Positions 33,674 through 45,095 of a stretch of 64,000 bases of DNA are shown in pieces. The notes beneath the pieces were generated by a model, which saw only the letters and a program-made list of their open reading frames with translations, was not told where the DNA came from and did no database searches. Both the position numbers and the translations under genes were made by a program. How positions within the stretch are numbered: the first letter of the stretch is position 1; each line of letters starts with the position of its first letter. Source of the DNA: Heterohyrax brucei (lineage: Eukaryota; Chordata; Mammalia; Hyracoidea; Procaviidae); NCBI GenBank assembly GCA_028571685.1, contig CM053143.1:54491208-54555207 (forward strand), in the 5' to 3' direction.

Positions 33674-33888
33674 TATAGTATAATATAGTTTTTTACAAAT
33701 ACCATTTTAAAGCTGAATATCTTACTTATTTTCTATAATTATCCAGAATGATTTAATTTCAGCTAATACTTTCCTTATTTCATCCAAGGCTTATGTTTAT
33801 TTAACATCCCAAACTAATCATTTATTTCAAACACAGACTTTCAAATGAAAAGTTACAATATTGTTAATATTTATGGAAAAAATTGATG

Positions 33889-34052
33889 TCCTGTGGCACA
33901 ATGGCTAAGAATTTAGGCTGCTAACTGAAAGGTTGGCAGTTCAAATCCACCATTTGCTCCTTGCAAATTTTAGGGGGCAGTTCTACACAGCCCTATAAGG
34001 TCACTATGAATCAGAAAGTGCTTGATGGCAACAGATTTGGTATTTGGTTGTT
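33889..34052 (+). mobile_element. AfroSINE, short form
   Basis: Head remnant 'gtcctgtggcacaatggcta', B box 'ggcagttcaaatccacc', tail 'gcttgatggcaacagattt'. Confidence 0.92.
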
Positions 34053-34137
34053 GTTTTTCTTATATTTAACTATAAGAAACAAAGATTTTTGAGTAATAAA
34101 AATGGTTTTCTTCTGAATACAGTGCTCTGTAAAGTAT

Positions 34138-34292
34138 AAAGCCACTGCCTTTGAGTTGATTATGACTTATAGTGACCCTATAGGTCAGAGTGGAACTGCT
34201 CCCTAGAGTTTCCAAGAAGTGCCTGACAGATTCACAGTGCTGACCTTTTGGTTAGCTGACGAGCACTTAACCACTATGCCACCAGGGTTTCC
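34138..34292 (-). mobile_element. AfroSINE, short form, with 9 bp target duplication
   Basis: 'agccactgcctttgagttga' to 'atgccaccagggtttcc'. The word gtaaagtat occurs at 34129-34137 and 34293-34301 on either side. Confidence 0.94.
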
Positions 34293-34511
34293 GTAAAGTA
34301 TTAGATGACTAGTTAATTTATATAGCGAATAATCTTCCAAATGCTTGTATTTCAATTAGAAATATTCGTGATTTTATTTTTTTTAGAGACTCTAATTGAT
34401 TAAATTGCATTTCATAGCTCAAACAATTATTAGTTAATGAGAATGAGTATAATTACTGGCAATATTATCTTATTGGTATAATAAGATACTGCAGAGGAAA
34501 TAAGCAAGTTC

Positions 34512-34718
34512 CTGGTTGTTGTTATTCTTTGCCCTCAAGCTGTTGCCCACCCGCAGTGACCCCATACTACACACTAGAACAATCCCATAGAGTTTCCTTG
34601 GCTATAATATTTATAGCAGCTGATGTCCAGTTTCTTCTCGTGCAGAGACACTGGGTGGGTCCAAACCACTGACCTTTTGGTTAGCAGTTGGCCACTTAAT
34701 CATAGAGCCACTAAGGCT
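34512..34718 (-). mobile_element. AfroSINE, long form
   Basis: 'caagctgttgcccacccgca', 'gagtttccttggctataata' (central segment in reverse complement), 'gtgggtccaaaccactgacc' and head 'gagccactaaggctcc'. Confidence 0.82.
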
Positions 34719-35766
34719 CCAATTTCCTATTATAAGGAATTGAAGATACACATACTGCATTGATCATTGAAAACATCGATTACTATCTGTTTTTTGCACA
34801 AAATTCCTAAAACTCCTAATAGAATATCCATTTCAGTCCAGAAACAACCGTGCTAGAGAAGAGAATAACAGCGCACATCACTTTGGATTGAATACAAAAA
34901 TGCTGTGCATCTTTGAAGTTCTGCTTATGGTAGAAGATGTATTCTTGGCATTATTGCCAGCATGTAGAACATGCCCTATCATGTAAAATTAAACTGCTGT
35001 TACACATGAGCACAGCAATATGATTTTTCACTAGTTCTAGTATAGATTCTTTCCTATACCGTAATATTTCATTCAATTCTATCTCTAGTTCCACAAAGCT
35101 TGGTTTATCCATGAGTTTATTTCAACTCATACATTTTCTCACTCTGCTCTCATGATGGATTTCAACATAAACCTACTGTCAAAATAAATAATTTTAGGAA
35201 AAAAGAAGAAGAAAATTAATACCCAAGTATTAACAAACATTTTGCATAAATACTTTTGGAGGAAATTCAGAAGCTTTGCTACGTGTCCTGTATATTAATG
35301 GCTTCAATTAATATTTCTAGACCTTCCTTGACTAATTTCAAGAAATTGCATCAATCTTAGGAATCCGAAGCTAAGAAAAAGGAAGAAGTCAATTATGTAA
35401 TGGGATAATGAAAAAGGAATTTGTGGGAATGGTTGTTTTTAATTACCTCAAATTGCTATGTGATTGCTAATCTTGTTTTTACACTGAAATTTATTATAAT
35501 GACCAAGAATTTAGACTTCCACTCTAAATTACATATTTCTCTGTATTATATCTTGGAGAAAGAGGTAGATTACCTGTCTCTGTACTTAAAAACCCAATAA
35601 ACTCATTTTATTTCTAACCTTTGATCATCAAAACCTACCTTCTGATAACTTTATATTATTCTCATAATCATCTTCCTCTTTTACTCTAATACTACAAAGA
35701 ATTTAAATTCTGACATACCTAATTTTTCAATATTCTTTTCTGTAATTCCACTTAAGTATCCCATGC
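34719..35766. other. Unassigned AT-rich sequence
   Basis: About 1 kb without a recognised repeat or gene. Confidence 0.5.
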
Positions 35767-35918
35767 TGCGAAACTCTGTTAGTGTATTAGTTAAGAGCTA
35801 TGGCTGCTAACAAGAGAGTCAGCAGTTCAAATCCACCTGGTGCCCCTTGTAAATTCTATAGTGCAGCTTCACCACAAGTCAGAAATCAGTTCTGCAGTAG
35901 CGGGTTTGGGTTGTTTTT
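35767..35918 (+). mobile_element. AfroSINE, short form
   Basis: 'gcgaaactctgttagtgtat', 'cagcagttcaaatccacc', tail 'tctgcagtagcgggtttgg'. Confidence 0.9.
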
Positions 35919-36246
35919 GCTAGCTGTTATTGAGCTTTTTGTTTTCTTTTTTTTCTTATAAATGCTCTTGACTACATCATCTGTTTTCTTCCTGTTACAT
36001 CACCCTGATCTTGTACATAACGTTCATATACATCTTGTACATACAGTTCCTCTATATCTTTGCTCCACTTGAGCTACTTTCATTGATGATGCCTTTGGTT
36101 CTCTTTTGTTGAAGCACAAAGTCTTCTCTTTTTATAGTTTTCAGTTATTTTTTTGTCTCTTATGTTCTTACCATGTTCTCATTAGTATATACATTTTTTT
36201 TTTTTTTGTCTGAAGTTTACCTTCTCATTCTTTGACCATTAGGTCT
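35919..36246. other. Unassigned T-rich sequence
   Basis: T-rich on the plus strand with several poly-T runs. It could be old LINE sequence on the minus strand, but I cannot assign it. Confidence 0.4.
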
Positions 36247-36732
36247 TGTTATGAATTGAATTGTGCCTCCACCCGCAAAGATATATTGCAGTCCTAATCC
36301 CTGTACTTGTGAATGTGGCCATGTTTGGAAAAAGATATTTGAAGATATTATCAGTTAAATTATTACAAGGTCATACAGGGATATGTGCATCCTAGTCTTT
36401 CTACCAGGGTCCTTGTAGAAGAAAAGAAAATAGACAGAGACAGACACACACCGAAAAAGTATGGCCATGTGAGATACACCTGTAAGTCAAAGAATGCCAA
36501 GGATCATTGCACTTTATCAGAAGCTAGGAGAGAGACATGGAATAGATTCTCTTTTAAGAGGAATTAACAGTCAATACCCTGATTTTGGACTCGTGGATTT
36601 TTACACTTCACAACTGTGAAACAGCACATTTCTATTCTTATAAGCATAAGTGGGAATTGACTGGACACCAGCAGGCTTGGTTTTTGGTCCCATTTGTGGC
36701 TTTTTGTTTTGGTAGCCTTAGAAACTGATACA
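36247..36732 (+). mobile_element. MLT1/MST-like LTR (ERVL-MaLR), plus strand
   Basis: 'tgttatgaattgaattgtgc', 'aaagatatattgcagtccta', 'gaatgtggccatgtttgg', 'agaagctaggagagagaca', 'acttcacaactgtgaaacag' and 'ccttagaaactgataca' follow the order of MLT1-type LTRs. It is an old solo LTR without internal sequence. A SINE tail is inserted at 36647-36690. Confidence 0.8.
36647..36690 (+). mobile_element. AfroSINE 3' tail only
   Basis: 'gtgggaattgactggacacc' then 'agcaggcttggtttttgg', about 44 bases, interrupts the LTR between 'cttataagc' and 'cccatttgtgg'. A severely 5'-truncated insertion. Confidence 0.7.
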
Positions 36733-37724
36733 TATTAATACAGTGGATTTGTTTTGACTTTCTAAGACTTCTCTTTGTTCTTTCAGCTGTTAACTATGTG
36801 CTTCAAGATTTATTGCACACTACTTTTGAGCAATTCCATGTATGCAAAACCAAAGCTAAGGTACTCAACCTATTTTCAGGGCATTATAACTTAATCAAGA
36901 AAGTGAGAGACTATAAATAAAAATATAATTACTAATACAAAGCGCCAATAAAGCCTAAATAAATGACCCATTTTGCAAGAGCATCATGTTTTTGTCCATT
37001 TTTTGTGTTGTGAATTCTTTAGAGGCAATTTGTTTGCCTTTTCCAATTTAGAAAAATAGGTCCACTCTGTCCATTTTTTCCTATTATAAATCTCTCCATG
37101 GAGTTTTATTTTTTTTTTTAGAAGAACTAACTGAAATATCCAGGTAGGTTCAGCATCCAGAACAGCAGTCACACTGAAACTATGAAAAGTTCAGCAAGGG
37201 TCCTGCCACTATGGATTTTTGCCACCATCTATTGTGATCTAGATGTCTGTGTAGTTAAACTGAGACCATAAAGTCCCGAAAGTGTTATTCCAGCTTCCTC
37301 AATGACATAGCACCAACTTCCATACTGCTATTTTAGAAATAATTTCCCAAGATGCTAACAGTTAAGACATATCCTCAAATATTAGAGTTATAACTCTAGT
37401 TGTAGCTACTTTTTTTCTCTTTTAGGATGTCTTCTCATTCTCTCTTAGAAATATTCTTTCCAGCAAGTATTTTCCCTCAGACTCTCTTTGTTCCTACAAA
37501 GCAGAACTTTTACAGAAAGTCACAAGATCATACAATTTTAGCACTGAAATTTCCAATAAAGATAATCTAATATTAATAGTACTGTATGTCAAAATATAAA
37601 CAAGAGTAACTTTGAAAATATAAAGTGGTAAAGGTATCATAGCATAGATTGTCTTACAAGTAAAACCTGGATGGTCACAGGAGAGATACAGATTAGTAGA
37701 GACAAAGGCCAGCAGAATTCTGCA
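36733..37724. other. Unassigned sequence
   Basis: About 1 kb. No recognised family or gene. Confidence 0.5.
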
Positions 37725-38055
37725 ACAGTATAAATGTATCTTAAAATAAGCTTAGTGAAAGAAGTCAAACTAAAAAAGCAAAAAGGGTACAGACTTTATA
37801 TGTCTTCATTTATATAAAATTCTAAAAATGTAAACTCATCTATCAGACAAAAAGAAAGTCATGGTTGTTTAGAGATTGGGAAAGAGACAAGAGGAAAGAA
37901 CCGAAAAGGAACAAAAAGACATTTCAGGAATAATAGATATGCTCATAATCATTACTGTGGTGGTGATTTTCATGAGTTTATATAAAAATTATCAGGTTGT
38001 ACACTTTGAATATGTATATTTCCATGTATATCCATTACGCATCTATGAAGCAACA
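37725..38055 (+). mobile_element. Old L1 (L1M-type) 3' end
   Basis: 'cttagtgaaagaagtcaaac', 'catttatataaaattctaaa', 'catggttgtttagagattgg', 'attactgtggtggtgatttt' and 'gttgtacactttgaatatg' correspond, in order, to the ORF2 end and 3' UTR of L1M elements shared by placental mammals. Confidence 0.65.
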
Positions 38056-38780
38056 ACAACAAAAAAAAGATGCAAAGGGACCATTGACTGGTGTTATATT
38101 TTCTCTTCTTTGTGCCTGAAACTCAGATGAAATACCTGGAGCTACTCTAATAATCTTTTTTTTTTTTTTTTTTTAGTTAAATATATATACTGCTATTTCT
38201 AGGCAAACAACAAAAGAAATGTGTATTAAATGTATAAATAAAAATCTATTAAAAAAGACACAAATAAAAACAAGATCCATCAAAAAGTATGTGAAAGAAA
38301 AATAAAGAAATGTAGAACACATGGGACAAATAACATGATTATTATGTTATATGAATGAGGCAAAGGATGTCAGATGATAAAAATGTCAGTGGTATGTTAT
38401 TTACAGTTACACAAAAAGCAACAGTAAAGAACAAATCTACTTCATCTATATAATGTTTCATTCTACTGTGTTTAAAACAAAAGAAGTTCAGAAAATAATG
38501 TCTCCCAAAAAATGCTAGTTAACCAGTGTGTTTAGAATTCACATAGATGCATTTACAACACATACCAATTGCAAAAGTTTGAATAAAAGTGTGAATTTAA
38601 GGAGGATCTGAGTTTTGCCAAGGGAAGGAAAAGGAGCAGGGACAGATGCAATGGAGTGGTTGTGTAAGCAAGAAGAAATACACAGTAAAGACAAGCGAGG
38701 CATGATAGACTAGGAAAAAAGAGGGGAAAATACATTGGGAAGTCTCTACAGGGTCAACAAGTTGTTGGAAGAAATTATTT
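38056..38780. other. Unassigned sequence with T19 run
   Basis: A T run at 38156-38174. The rest shows no recognised feature. Confidence 0.5.
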
Positions 38781-39446
38781 AAAAGTTATTTTTAGTTGCC
38801 TCCAAGTCAGCTCCAATTCATGGCAAGCTTTTGCACAAAAACGTTCAAAAGTGCTATCTTACTGGGAATCCTGGTGTCATTGTGGTTCATCACATGGATG
38901 CTAACTAAAAGATCAGCACTTCAAACCCACCAGCCACTTTGTGGGAAAAATATGTGGCAAACTACCTTTGTAAAAATTCATAGGCTTAGAGAAGCTTGGG
39001 AGCAGTTCTACTCTGTCCTTTCAGGTCACTAGGAGTCAAAATGGACTCAGTGGTCATGAAGGTTGGTGTAATCTTTGTGATCACTTGTATATTTGTGTGC
39101 ATTGTTGTGATTGTGTGTCTGTCAGTCCATCTCATTGAGGGTTTCTGTAGTTTTTGTTGACCCACTGCTTTACCAAACATGATGGCTTTTTCTAGTGATT
39201 GGGCTTTCTAGATGGTGTATCCAAAGTAAGTGAGCTGAAGTCTCCCCATCCAATCTTCTAAAGAGTACTCTGGTTGTACTTCTAAAACTGATTGGCTCTT
39301 TCTTTCAGCAGTCCACTGTATGTATAGTCTACATTCTTAGCTAACACCACAGTTAAATGCATCAATTTTTTTTTTTTATCTTCTTTTTTCACTGTCCAAC
39401 TTTCAAATGCAGAGGAGGCAACTGAAAAGACTATGACACATCTTGG
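38781..39446 (-). mobile_element. RTE/BovB-like LINE, 3' end, split by a SINE
   Basis: The left piece (38781-38860: 'agttgcctccaagtcagctc') is the RTE 3' terminus in reverse complement. The right piece (39059-39446) continues with 'agtccatctcattgagggtt', 'taccaaacatgatggctttt', 'gtgtatccaaagtaagtgag' and 'ctggttgtacttctaaaact', the reverse complement of the conserved C-terminal coding region. 5'-truncated. Confidence 0.8.
38861..39058 (+). mobile_element. AfroSINE, long form, inside RTE
   Basis: 'gaatcctggtgtcattgtgg', 'cacttcaaacccaccagcc', central segment 'tgtgggaaaaatatgtggca', tail 'caaaatggactcagtggtca'. Confidence 0.85.
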
Positions 39447-39552
39447 AAACAGATGATGGAAGTGAACGTCTGAGTTGGGACAAAGGGGGCAGAAAAGCAA
39501 AGACTTATCTTCTGTTGTACTAAAATGAATCTTTGAACACGTATAATCAGAG
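39447..39552. other. Unassigned sequence
   Basis: No supported feature. Confidence 0.4.
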
Positions 39553-39715
39553 AAAATTCATTCATTCATTCACTATACAAATATTTAAGGAATGCTTACA
39601 ATGTACCAGACTCTGCTCTTAGTTTTAAAGGTAGGAGGTGATTAAAACAGATGAAATCCTACTCCATGGGGCTGCATTCCACTGGAAGCTAAATCTGGAA
39701 GAGCAGGAGGCTGAC
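39553..39715 (+). repeat. Ancient interspersed repeat (ATTCATTCA..ACAAATATTTA family)
   Basis: 'attcattcattcattcacta', 'acaaatatttaaggaatgc', 'accagactctgctcttagtt' and 'catggggctgcattccact' match the widespread placental repeat reading 'tattgagtgcctactatgtgcc'. I cannot name its family with certainty. A second copy lies at 60132-60490. Confidence 0.6.
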
Positions 39716-40239
39716 CCTAGTCGTTTCTGAACACTGATTCAGTCTGTGTTTTGACAGGAACTAGTGTACATCCAATTTAATATTGAGCAATCTTACAACA
39801 TCTTTGATAAATGGAGAAATATATTATTTGGGTTGTAGATGTGCAGCTGACAAAAATGATATTTTGTTGCTAAATTTAAGAAGCTGATGTCATAGAAGAT
39901 CGCCTCATATTCACATACACTGAATCAGCTCTGTCTATTACTGAATCTTCCCAATATATAGGAACAAATACCTTTACAATGACATAGATTAACCAGGTTG
40001 TGTCACTGTAACCAAATGGTTTTGATACAGTATCCACTGTATTCACATTTATGTAAGCTACCCAGAAAGGCTTCCCACCAAGAAAATTCCTCAAAGAGGA
40101 GCTTTGCCACAGGCACAAAAATACATCTATTATGTGGTTCCTCTCTTGTACTAGTTTCACATCTGCTGTCCACAAGGCCTTTGATAAATGGCCACATTCG
40201 TACTGCTGATAGTACCTCTTAAGAGATTATCAGCATCTG
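39716..40239. other. Unassigned sequence
   Basis: Overlapping open frames on both strands at 39876-40222, up to 99 codons, have no recognisable domain. Confidence 0.45.
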
Positions 40240-40402
40240 TGGAAGCCCTGGTGGTGTAGTAGTTAAGTGCTATGGCTGCTAACCAGAAGATTAGAGGTTT
40301 AAATCTACCAAATGCTCCTTGGAAACCCGATGAGGCAGTTCTACTCTGTCCTATAGAGTTGATATTGACTTGACGGCGATGGGGTCTGCTTTTTTTGTTT
40401 TT
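40240..40402 (+). mobile_element. AfroSINE, short form
   Basis: 'ggaagccctggtggtgtagt', 'gctgctaaccagaagatt', 'ctactctgtcctatagag', tail 'gacttgacggcgatggggtc'. Confidence 0.94.
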
Positions 40403-40703
40403 GTGTGTGTGTGACAAGTGAGTGTCTTGAGATGCCCAGACCTATTATTGGTGATTCATCTGGATTCCAGAGGAGCTAGCACCTCCATGTAGATCTAGGA
40501 ATAGATTTTTCTATAATTTTCATGTCATAGCTGTCCTTGACCTACGAAGCAGTGCTGCTGTTGTGTGCAGAGTTCTCAGACGTCTCCCAGGACAGCGTCT
40601 CTAGCTATCCATCACATTCTGCTCAACCCAGTGAAACATACAGCATGATTAAGAGCTTAGACCCTAAGAACGACTATATTCACAACCCTTGTTAATGATT
40701 ACT

Positions 40704-40798
40704 CTGTTGTCATTAGGTACTGTCAAGTCAGTTCTGACTCACAGCAACCCTAAGAACAGCAGAATGAAACGCTGTCTGGTCCTGTGCCATCTCCACAT
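40704..40798 (-). mobile_element. RTE/BovB-like LINE, 3' terminus
   Basis: 'tgtcattaggtactgtcaag', 'cagttctgactcacagcaac', 'cagcagaatgaaacgctgtc' and 'ggtcctgtgccatctccaca' are the last 95 bases of the RTE in reverse complement. Strongly 5'-truncated. Confidence 0.85.
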
Positions 40799-41219
40799 AA
40801 TTATTTATAATGAATACTTTTTAAAGGTATATATAAATGTAGATTGTTCAGTGAAATCATATTTTAAAACAAATTCTAAACTTTAGTACAGACATGTTGA
40901 AACTATGCATTAAAACATTCCTCATGACATCAGCATGTTTTCAGGAAATGGATTTTTATATGAAAAGATGAAACAAAGATAATAAAAATATTTCATTTTT
41001 AAAAATGTTTTTCTGCTATCAAAAGATCCAATCACAGAAGAAGGCATCATTAAATATAATTGGTTTATGTTGTAAACGGCCAAATCTGCACTTATCTAGA
41101 CAAGATCTGCACTTAAAAATTTAAAACACATTGGTTAACTAGCATTTTTTGGGAAACATTCTTTTCTGGACTTCTTTTGGTTTAAAGAAATACGGTAAGA
41201 TAAAACATACGTGAAGTAG

Positions 41220-41241
41220 TTTTTTTTTTTTTTTTTTTTTT
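41220..41241. repeat. T22 homopolymer
   Basis: Uninterrupted T run. It could mark the poly-A tail of an old minus-strand retroelement, but none is recognisable beside it. Confidence 0.95.
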
Positions 41242-42369
41242 AATACCAGTTGCACAGTGATTTGTAAGACTACAACACAAATATATGTGAAATTTGTCAA
41301 CAGAAGATAAAGCAGTAGTCCTTAGAATTTGGTATCAGAACTAAATTGTTAGTACACAGATACTTTTTACTGCAGTTCATTCTGTGTAAACTGAGACGGC
41401 CTGATTAAAATGAAATTCAGCATTCATTTTTGGATATGTCAAGTAGTGTGGTTCACACAAGAAGAATGACAATTTCAATTAGTTGATTTGCTTGAATGAT
41501 TTTGTTAAAAGTGAGAAGGAGAAGTCAAAGAACATTTTCAGCTGGACACTTCTCTATTCAGAGTAACAAATAAAATACTTCTCTCGAATTAAACAGTATG
41601 ATCAGTGGAATTATTCCTTTATATATTTTAAAGGAACAAAAAACACTGAATAACAAAATTAGTAATCTGTTCTTTTGATTGTGGCCTCTTCAAATTTTAA
41701 TAGATTTCTCCCCATTACAACAAAAAATAAAAGTTCTAAATCTATTAGGTCATGATCAACACACAGGGCTTGGTGACTCACCTAGTGATTTAATATTTAA
41801 TTTTCTCAGCATAATTATGTGTCATTGGAGTGAAACAGCAACTATACTTGGATACCGAAATCTGTCACAGTCAAACTAAAATACAAAAAGAGCCTTTAAG
41901 TATATAACCTGGGGAAAAATTCTGAAAGCTATTCTTGGAAACACTGAATTTCATACCCAAATGTACCCGAAAACATTCCAAATACACTTTTACAGCTATT
42001 TATTTGATTTTGTTTGTGGTTTTGTTTAACTTACACTTCCAAATGTCATAAAAGTAACTTCAGGCTCCCCTTCCGGTATTGCTGATTTACCATTTGTTCT
42101 TAGTCAACCTGTATTGTAAAATTTTTTGTTACCTGAGAGGAAGCAATTAGGTTAACTGTCACTTAATCCTCTGGAAGAAGAACTTAATCGCGTTTCCCAA
42201 ATAAAAAAGAATGAGATATATTTGCCTCCTTTCCCCTTAAAGAGGGCCATAAAGGTTTAGCATCCAGGAGGCCTGAGGATATTCTTCCTGCGGGCGGGGG
42301 ACAGTTTGAACTTTTATTTTTCAAAATCTAGGCTCCTGACAAAGACCTGGATTGTTGGCAGAGGAGGGT

Positions 42370-42383
42370 GGGGGGGGGGGGGG
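42370..42383. repeat. G14 homopolymer
   Basis: Fourteen G in a row preceded by GGAGGGT. Confidence 0.95.
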
Positions 42384-42639
42384 TGCTGGACTTCAATGAG
42401 AAGCAGCTGTGAGGCATGTTTCTGAGGGAAGTTTCCCATACACAGAGAGAGACAGGTATTTATGATGCTGCATACGGAAGACGCTCCTCTTATATTCGGT
42501 GCTTTAGATAAGAATGAGGGAGATGATGGTTGTGTAGTTCTGGAAACTAGACACATCTGAGTGCTGCGTAGCACTTGAGGGTTGGGTTTGATTGCAATCC
42601 GTATATTTCATGAACAAAACCTACTTACCTATCACAGAT

Positions 42640-42800
42640 CTAGGAAACTCTGGTGGTGTGGTAGTTAGGTGCCGTGGCTGCTAACCAAAAGGCGAGCAGT
42701 TCAAATCCACCAGTTTGGAAACTACATGGAGCAGATCTACTCTGTCTTCCGGGATCTCTATGAGTCGGAATCCACTTAAGGTATGAGATTTTTAGTTTGG
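42640..42800 (+). mobile_element. AfroSINE, short form
   Basis: 'ggaaactctggtggtgtggt', 'gctgctaaccaaaaggcgag', 'cagttcaaatccaccag', then about 12 bases missing before 'tttggaaactacatggagc', tail 'gagtcggaatccacttaagg'. Confidence 0.93.
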
Positions 42801-42839
42801 GTTATCATAGGTTTGTGTGTTTTCATGAAGTCAAACAGA

Positions 42840-43200
42840 TTTCAGCACCGTTTACAGAACAAGTTGAAATGATCTGCAAATGTACTATCGAAAATCAGCC
42901 ACTGGAAACTCAGTGGATCACAGATGCCGTGGATCCCGGGGGTGATGCAGGACCCAGCAGTGCCAGCCGTGTTTTCCTCAGTTGTACGCGGGAAGCTGTG
43001 CGTTAGCCTTACTTGCCTGCAGCTAATGACAACAGGTGTGACAGTTAAAAAGCCTCCGGTGCAGTGCCCCACGTGCTGTGGAAGACCGCTGTCCAGGGAG
43101 CCACAGAATCTCCACAGCGAGGTCTAGAACCACAATTTTACTATTGACTCCCCTGCCCCCGCCGCCCATGAACTCTCTCAGCGTCTTGTCTGTCTGCGAA
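42840..43200. other. Small CpG-enriched patch, function unknown
   Basis: About 14 CpG dinucleotides lie between 42925 and 43200 in a region otherwise almost free of CpG outside mobile elements. Words include 'gtacgcggg' and 'cccccgccgccc'. Overlapping frames are open on both strands (42797-43006 and 42924-43127 on plus, 42842-43072 and 43023-43253 on minus) with no known domain. It could be a regulatory segment, a relic of a recently inserted unclassified repeat, or a chance GC-rich stretch. Too small for a classical CpG island. Confidence 0.4.
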
Positions 43201-43904
43201 ATGGAAAGGAACCCCTCTTTCTGCATGATATCTAGGAAGAAGTACTTTTTCACCAGCCAAGCAAGTCGTATTTAATTTAGTTAAACCATTTGAATCTGGT
43301 GGAGTAAATTCAGGGAATTTATATAAATTAATCTATAGCCAGGGCTGCTGTTTGTTCCCCCTCCGACCCACCCCAGGATTTCTTTACATTTTTAGGTCTC
43401 CTTCCACCTGAAAACAAAAGTAAAAGTGTTAGCATATACGTACTCAAAGTTTTCTTTCGTAATTAAGAGGTCGAGGGACAATGCCAAGTTGTGTTTGCCT
43501 CAATATTTATTTTAAGAAATTCTTGTTGTTTACTTCATTCTTTTGTATTCTCCTTCCAGTTTCTTGTAACGCTGAAGCTGTATTTTGGAAAGAGCTATCT
43601 TTATTACTCAAGCATTTCTAAATCTGTCTTCTTTCTTCCTGTGTACTTTGGGTAATAATTTCATTGGCTAAATAATTTAATTTATTCTACTTGTTTTTGT
43701 GAAATCTTTTTCAAAATATATTTATATTACTCATTTAATTAATCGTTTGAGACTTATGGATAGGAAAAACTAAATATCCAATAAATACATATTAAAGAAC
43801 ACAGAAACAAATTTAGCTGGTACATGTTATCTCTCAATACTTTAGAAGGTTTCTAAATGTCATTCTTAAATGTATTCTTAAATGTATCCTTAAAAGCTAA
43901 TATT
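43201..43904. other. Unassigned AT-rich sequence
   Basis: No supported feature. Confidence 0.5.
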
Positions 43905-44105
43905 TGGCCTGGTAGCATAACTGGTGAATCACTTGACTGAGTGAAAGGCTGTAGAGGTTTGAACCCATTCAGAGGCTCTGCAGAAGAAAGGACTGGCAAT
44001 CTGCTTCCAAAAACATCATAGTCCTCAACACTTTACGGGGTGCAGTTCTGCACATGGAGTTCCCATGAGATCAAAGACTCCAAGACAATCTGTCTCTTCT
44101 TTTTT
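43905..44105 (+). mobile_element. AfroSINE, long form, degenerate
   Basis: 'ggcctggtagcataactggt', 'gaggtttgaacccattc', central segment 'agaaaggactggcaatctgc', then 'tcatagtcctcaacacttta' and a T-rich end. Confidence 0.7.
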
Positions 44106-44579
44106 TTTAAGGCCTTTCATGTAGCACTATGTGCTGTAAGCAAATAGTCTTGAGGAACTGAATGAATGAGTGACTATCCTGAGGAATGTTTTAACATTTT
44201 ATAATGAGCCCCCTTTTGTTTGGGATGCACTGGAACAAATTATTTATCTTTCGTTTTACTCAATTTGAGAGCTATAAAACTATTCTGTCATGTCTAATTA
44301 TGCTAAATATTTTAAAAGTAAGGAGACAGAAGAAGAGCCTTCTTAAACACTGAGGGGGTGGGGGAAAGACTGCAAATATTAAACAAACACAATTCCCTTT
44401 AACAGCTTTACATTTCCTGCCTTTTGACCTTATATCTAGGGACCCGGAAGACTCTCTTCTATCTTTAGTCTTTGTCAAAATATTCAGTGTCTTAAAAATA
44501 CACAAAGTTAACTAGTTTCCCCTCAGTATGTCATGCCATTCATGCTCTTCCTAATCCTTTCCAATTAACGGATGCTTAA
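44106..44579. other. Unassigned sequence
   Basis: No supported feature. Confidence 0.5.
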
Positions 44580-44651
44580 TTCTATGGGGCAGTCCTACTC
44601 TGTCCTGTAGGGTCGCTGAGTTGGCATCCACTTGATGTCAATGAGTTTAAG
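44580..44651 (+). mobile_element. AfroSINE, 3' half only
   Basis: 'attctatggggcagtcctac', 'tctgtcctgtagggtcgctg' and tail 'gcatccacttgatgtcaatg'. The head is missing. Confidence 0.9.
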
Positions 44652-44967
44652 CCAGAAGATTTGCATCCTATCCCTTTGTATATTACATCTTATAAAATAT
44701 TAGTTATAAGTTCATGGGTCATTTATGGAAGACTCTTCAATAGATATAAACCCTCTGGACACATGATAATAATCCTGTTTTAAAATCTGGGTTATAAACA
44801 TTTGTTGACTATTTGGCTAACTGCATAGTCAAAGATTATGAGTGTATTATTAAGATACATTAAAATGAAGAAAAATATCATGCTGATAATACTAAAGATT
44901 CACTGAAGTTTATAAGATTATGGAAATAAAAATAAATATTTCTGATGACTAGAGAAAAAGCCCCTTT

Positions 44968-45095
44968 CTGTCCTGTCGATTCCAACTCATAGTGACCCTC
45001 TAGGACAGAGTAGAACTGCCTTATAGAGCTTTCAAGGAGGTCCTGGTGGATTCCAACTGCTGGCATTTGGGTTAGCAGCTGTAACTCTTAACTGT
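44968..45095 (-). mobile_element. AfroSINE, short form
   Basis: 'tgtcctgtcgattccaactc' and 'ctctaggacagagtagaact' to 'agcagctgtaactcttaact'. Its 5' head abuts the head of the next SINE, so the extreme end is shared or lost. Confidence 0.9.

Larger units (their letters stand above)
40799..42639. other. Long stretch with no recognised repeat
   Basis: About 1.8 kb apart from a T22 run (41220-41241) and a G14 run (42370-42383). No gene recognised. Confidence 0.5.

Noticed and set aside
39876..40417. Overlapping open frames up to 99 codons on both strands
   Set aside because: No recognisable domain, the last one runs through a SINE, and there is no splice or promoter context.
40637..40670. Possible MIR head ('agcatgattaagagcttag')
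   Set aside because: Only a short resemblance; not enough sequence to support a MIR call.
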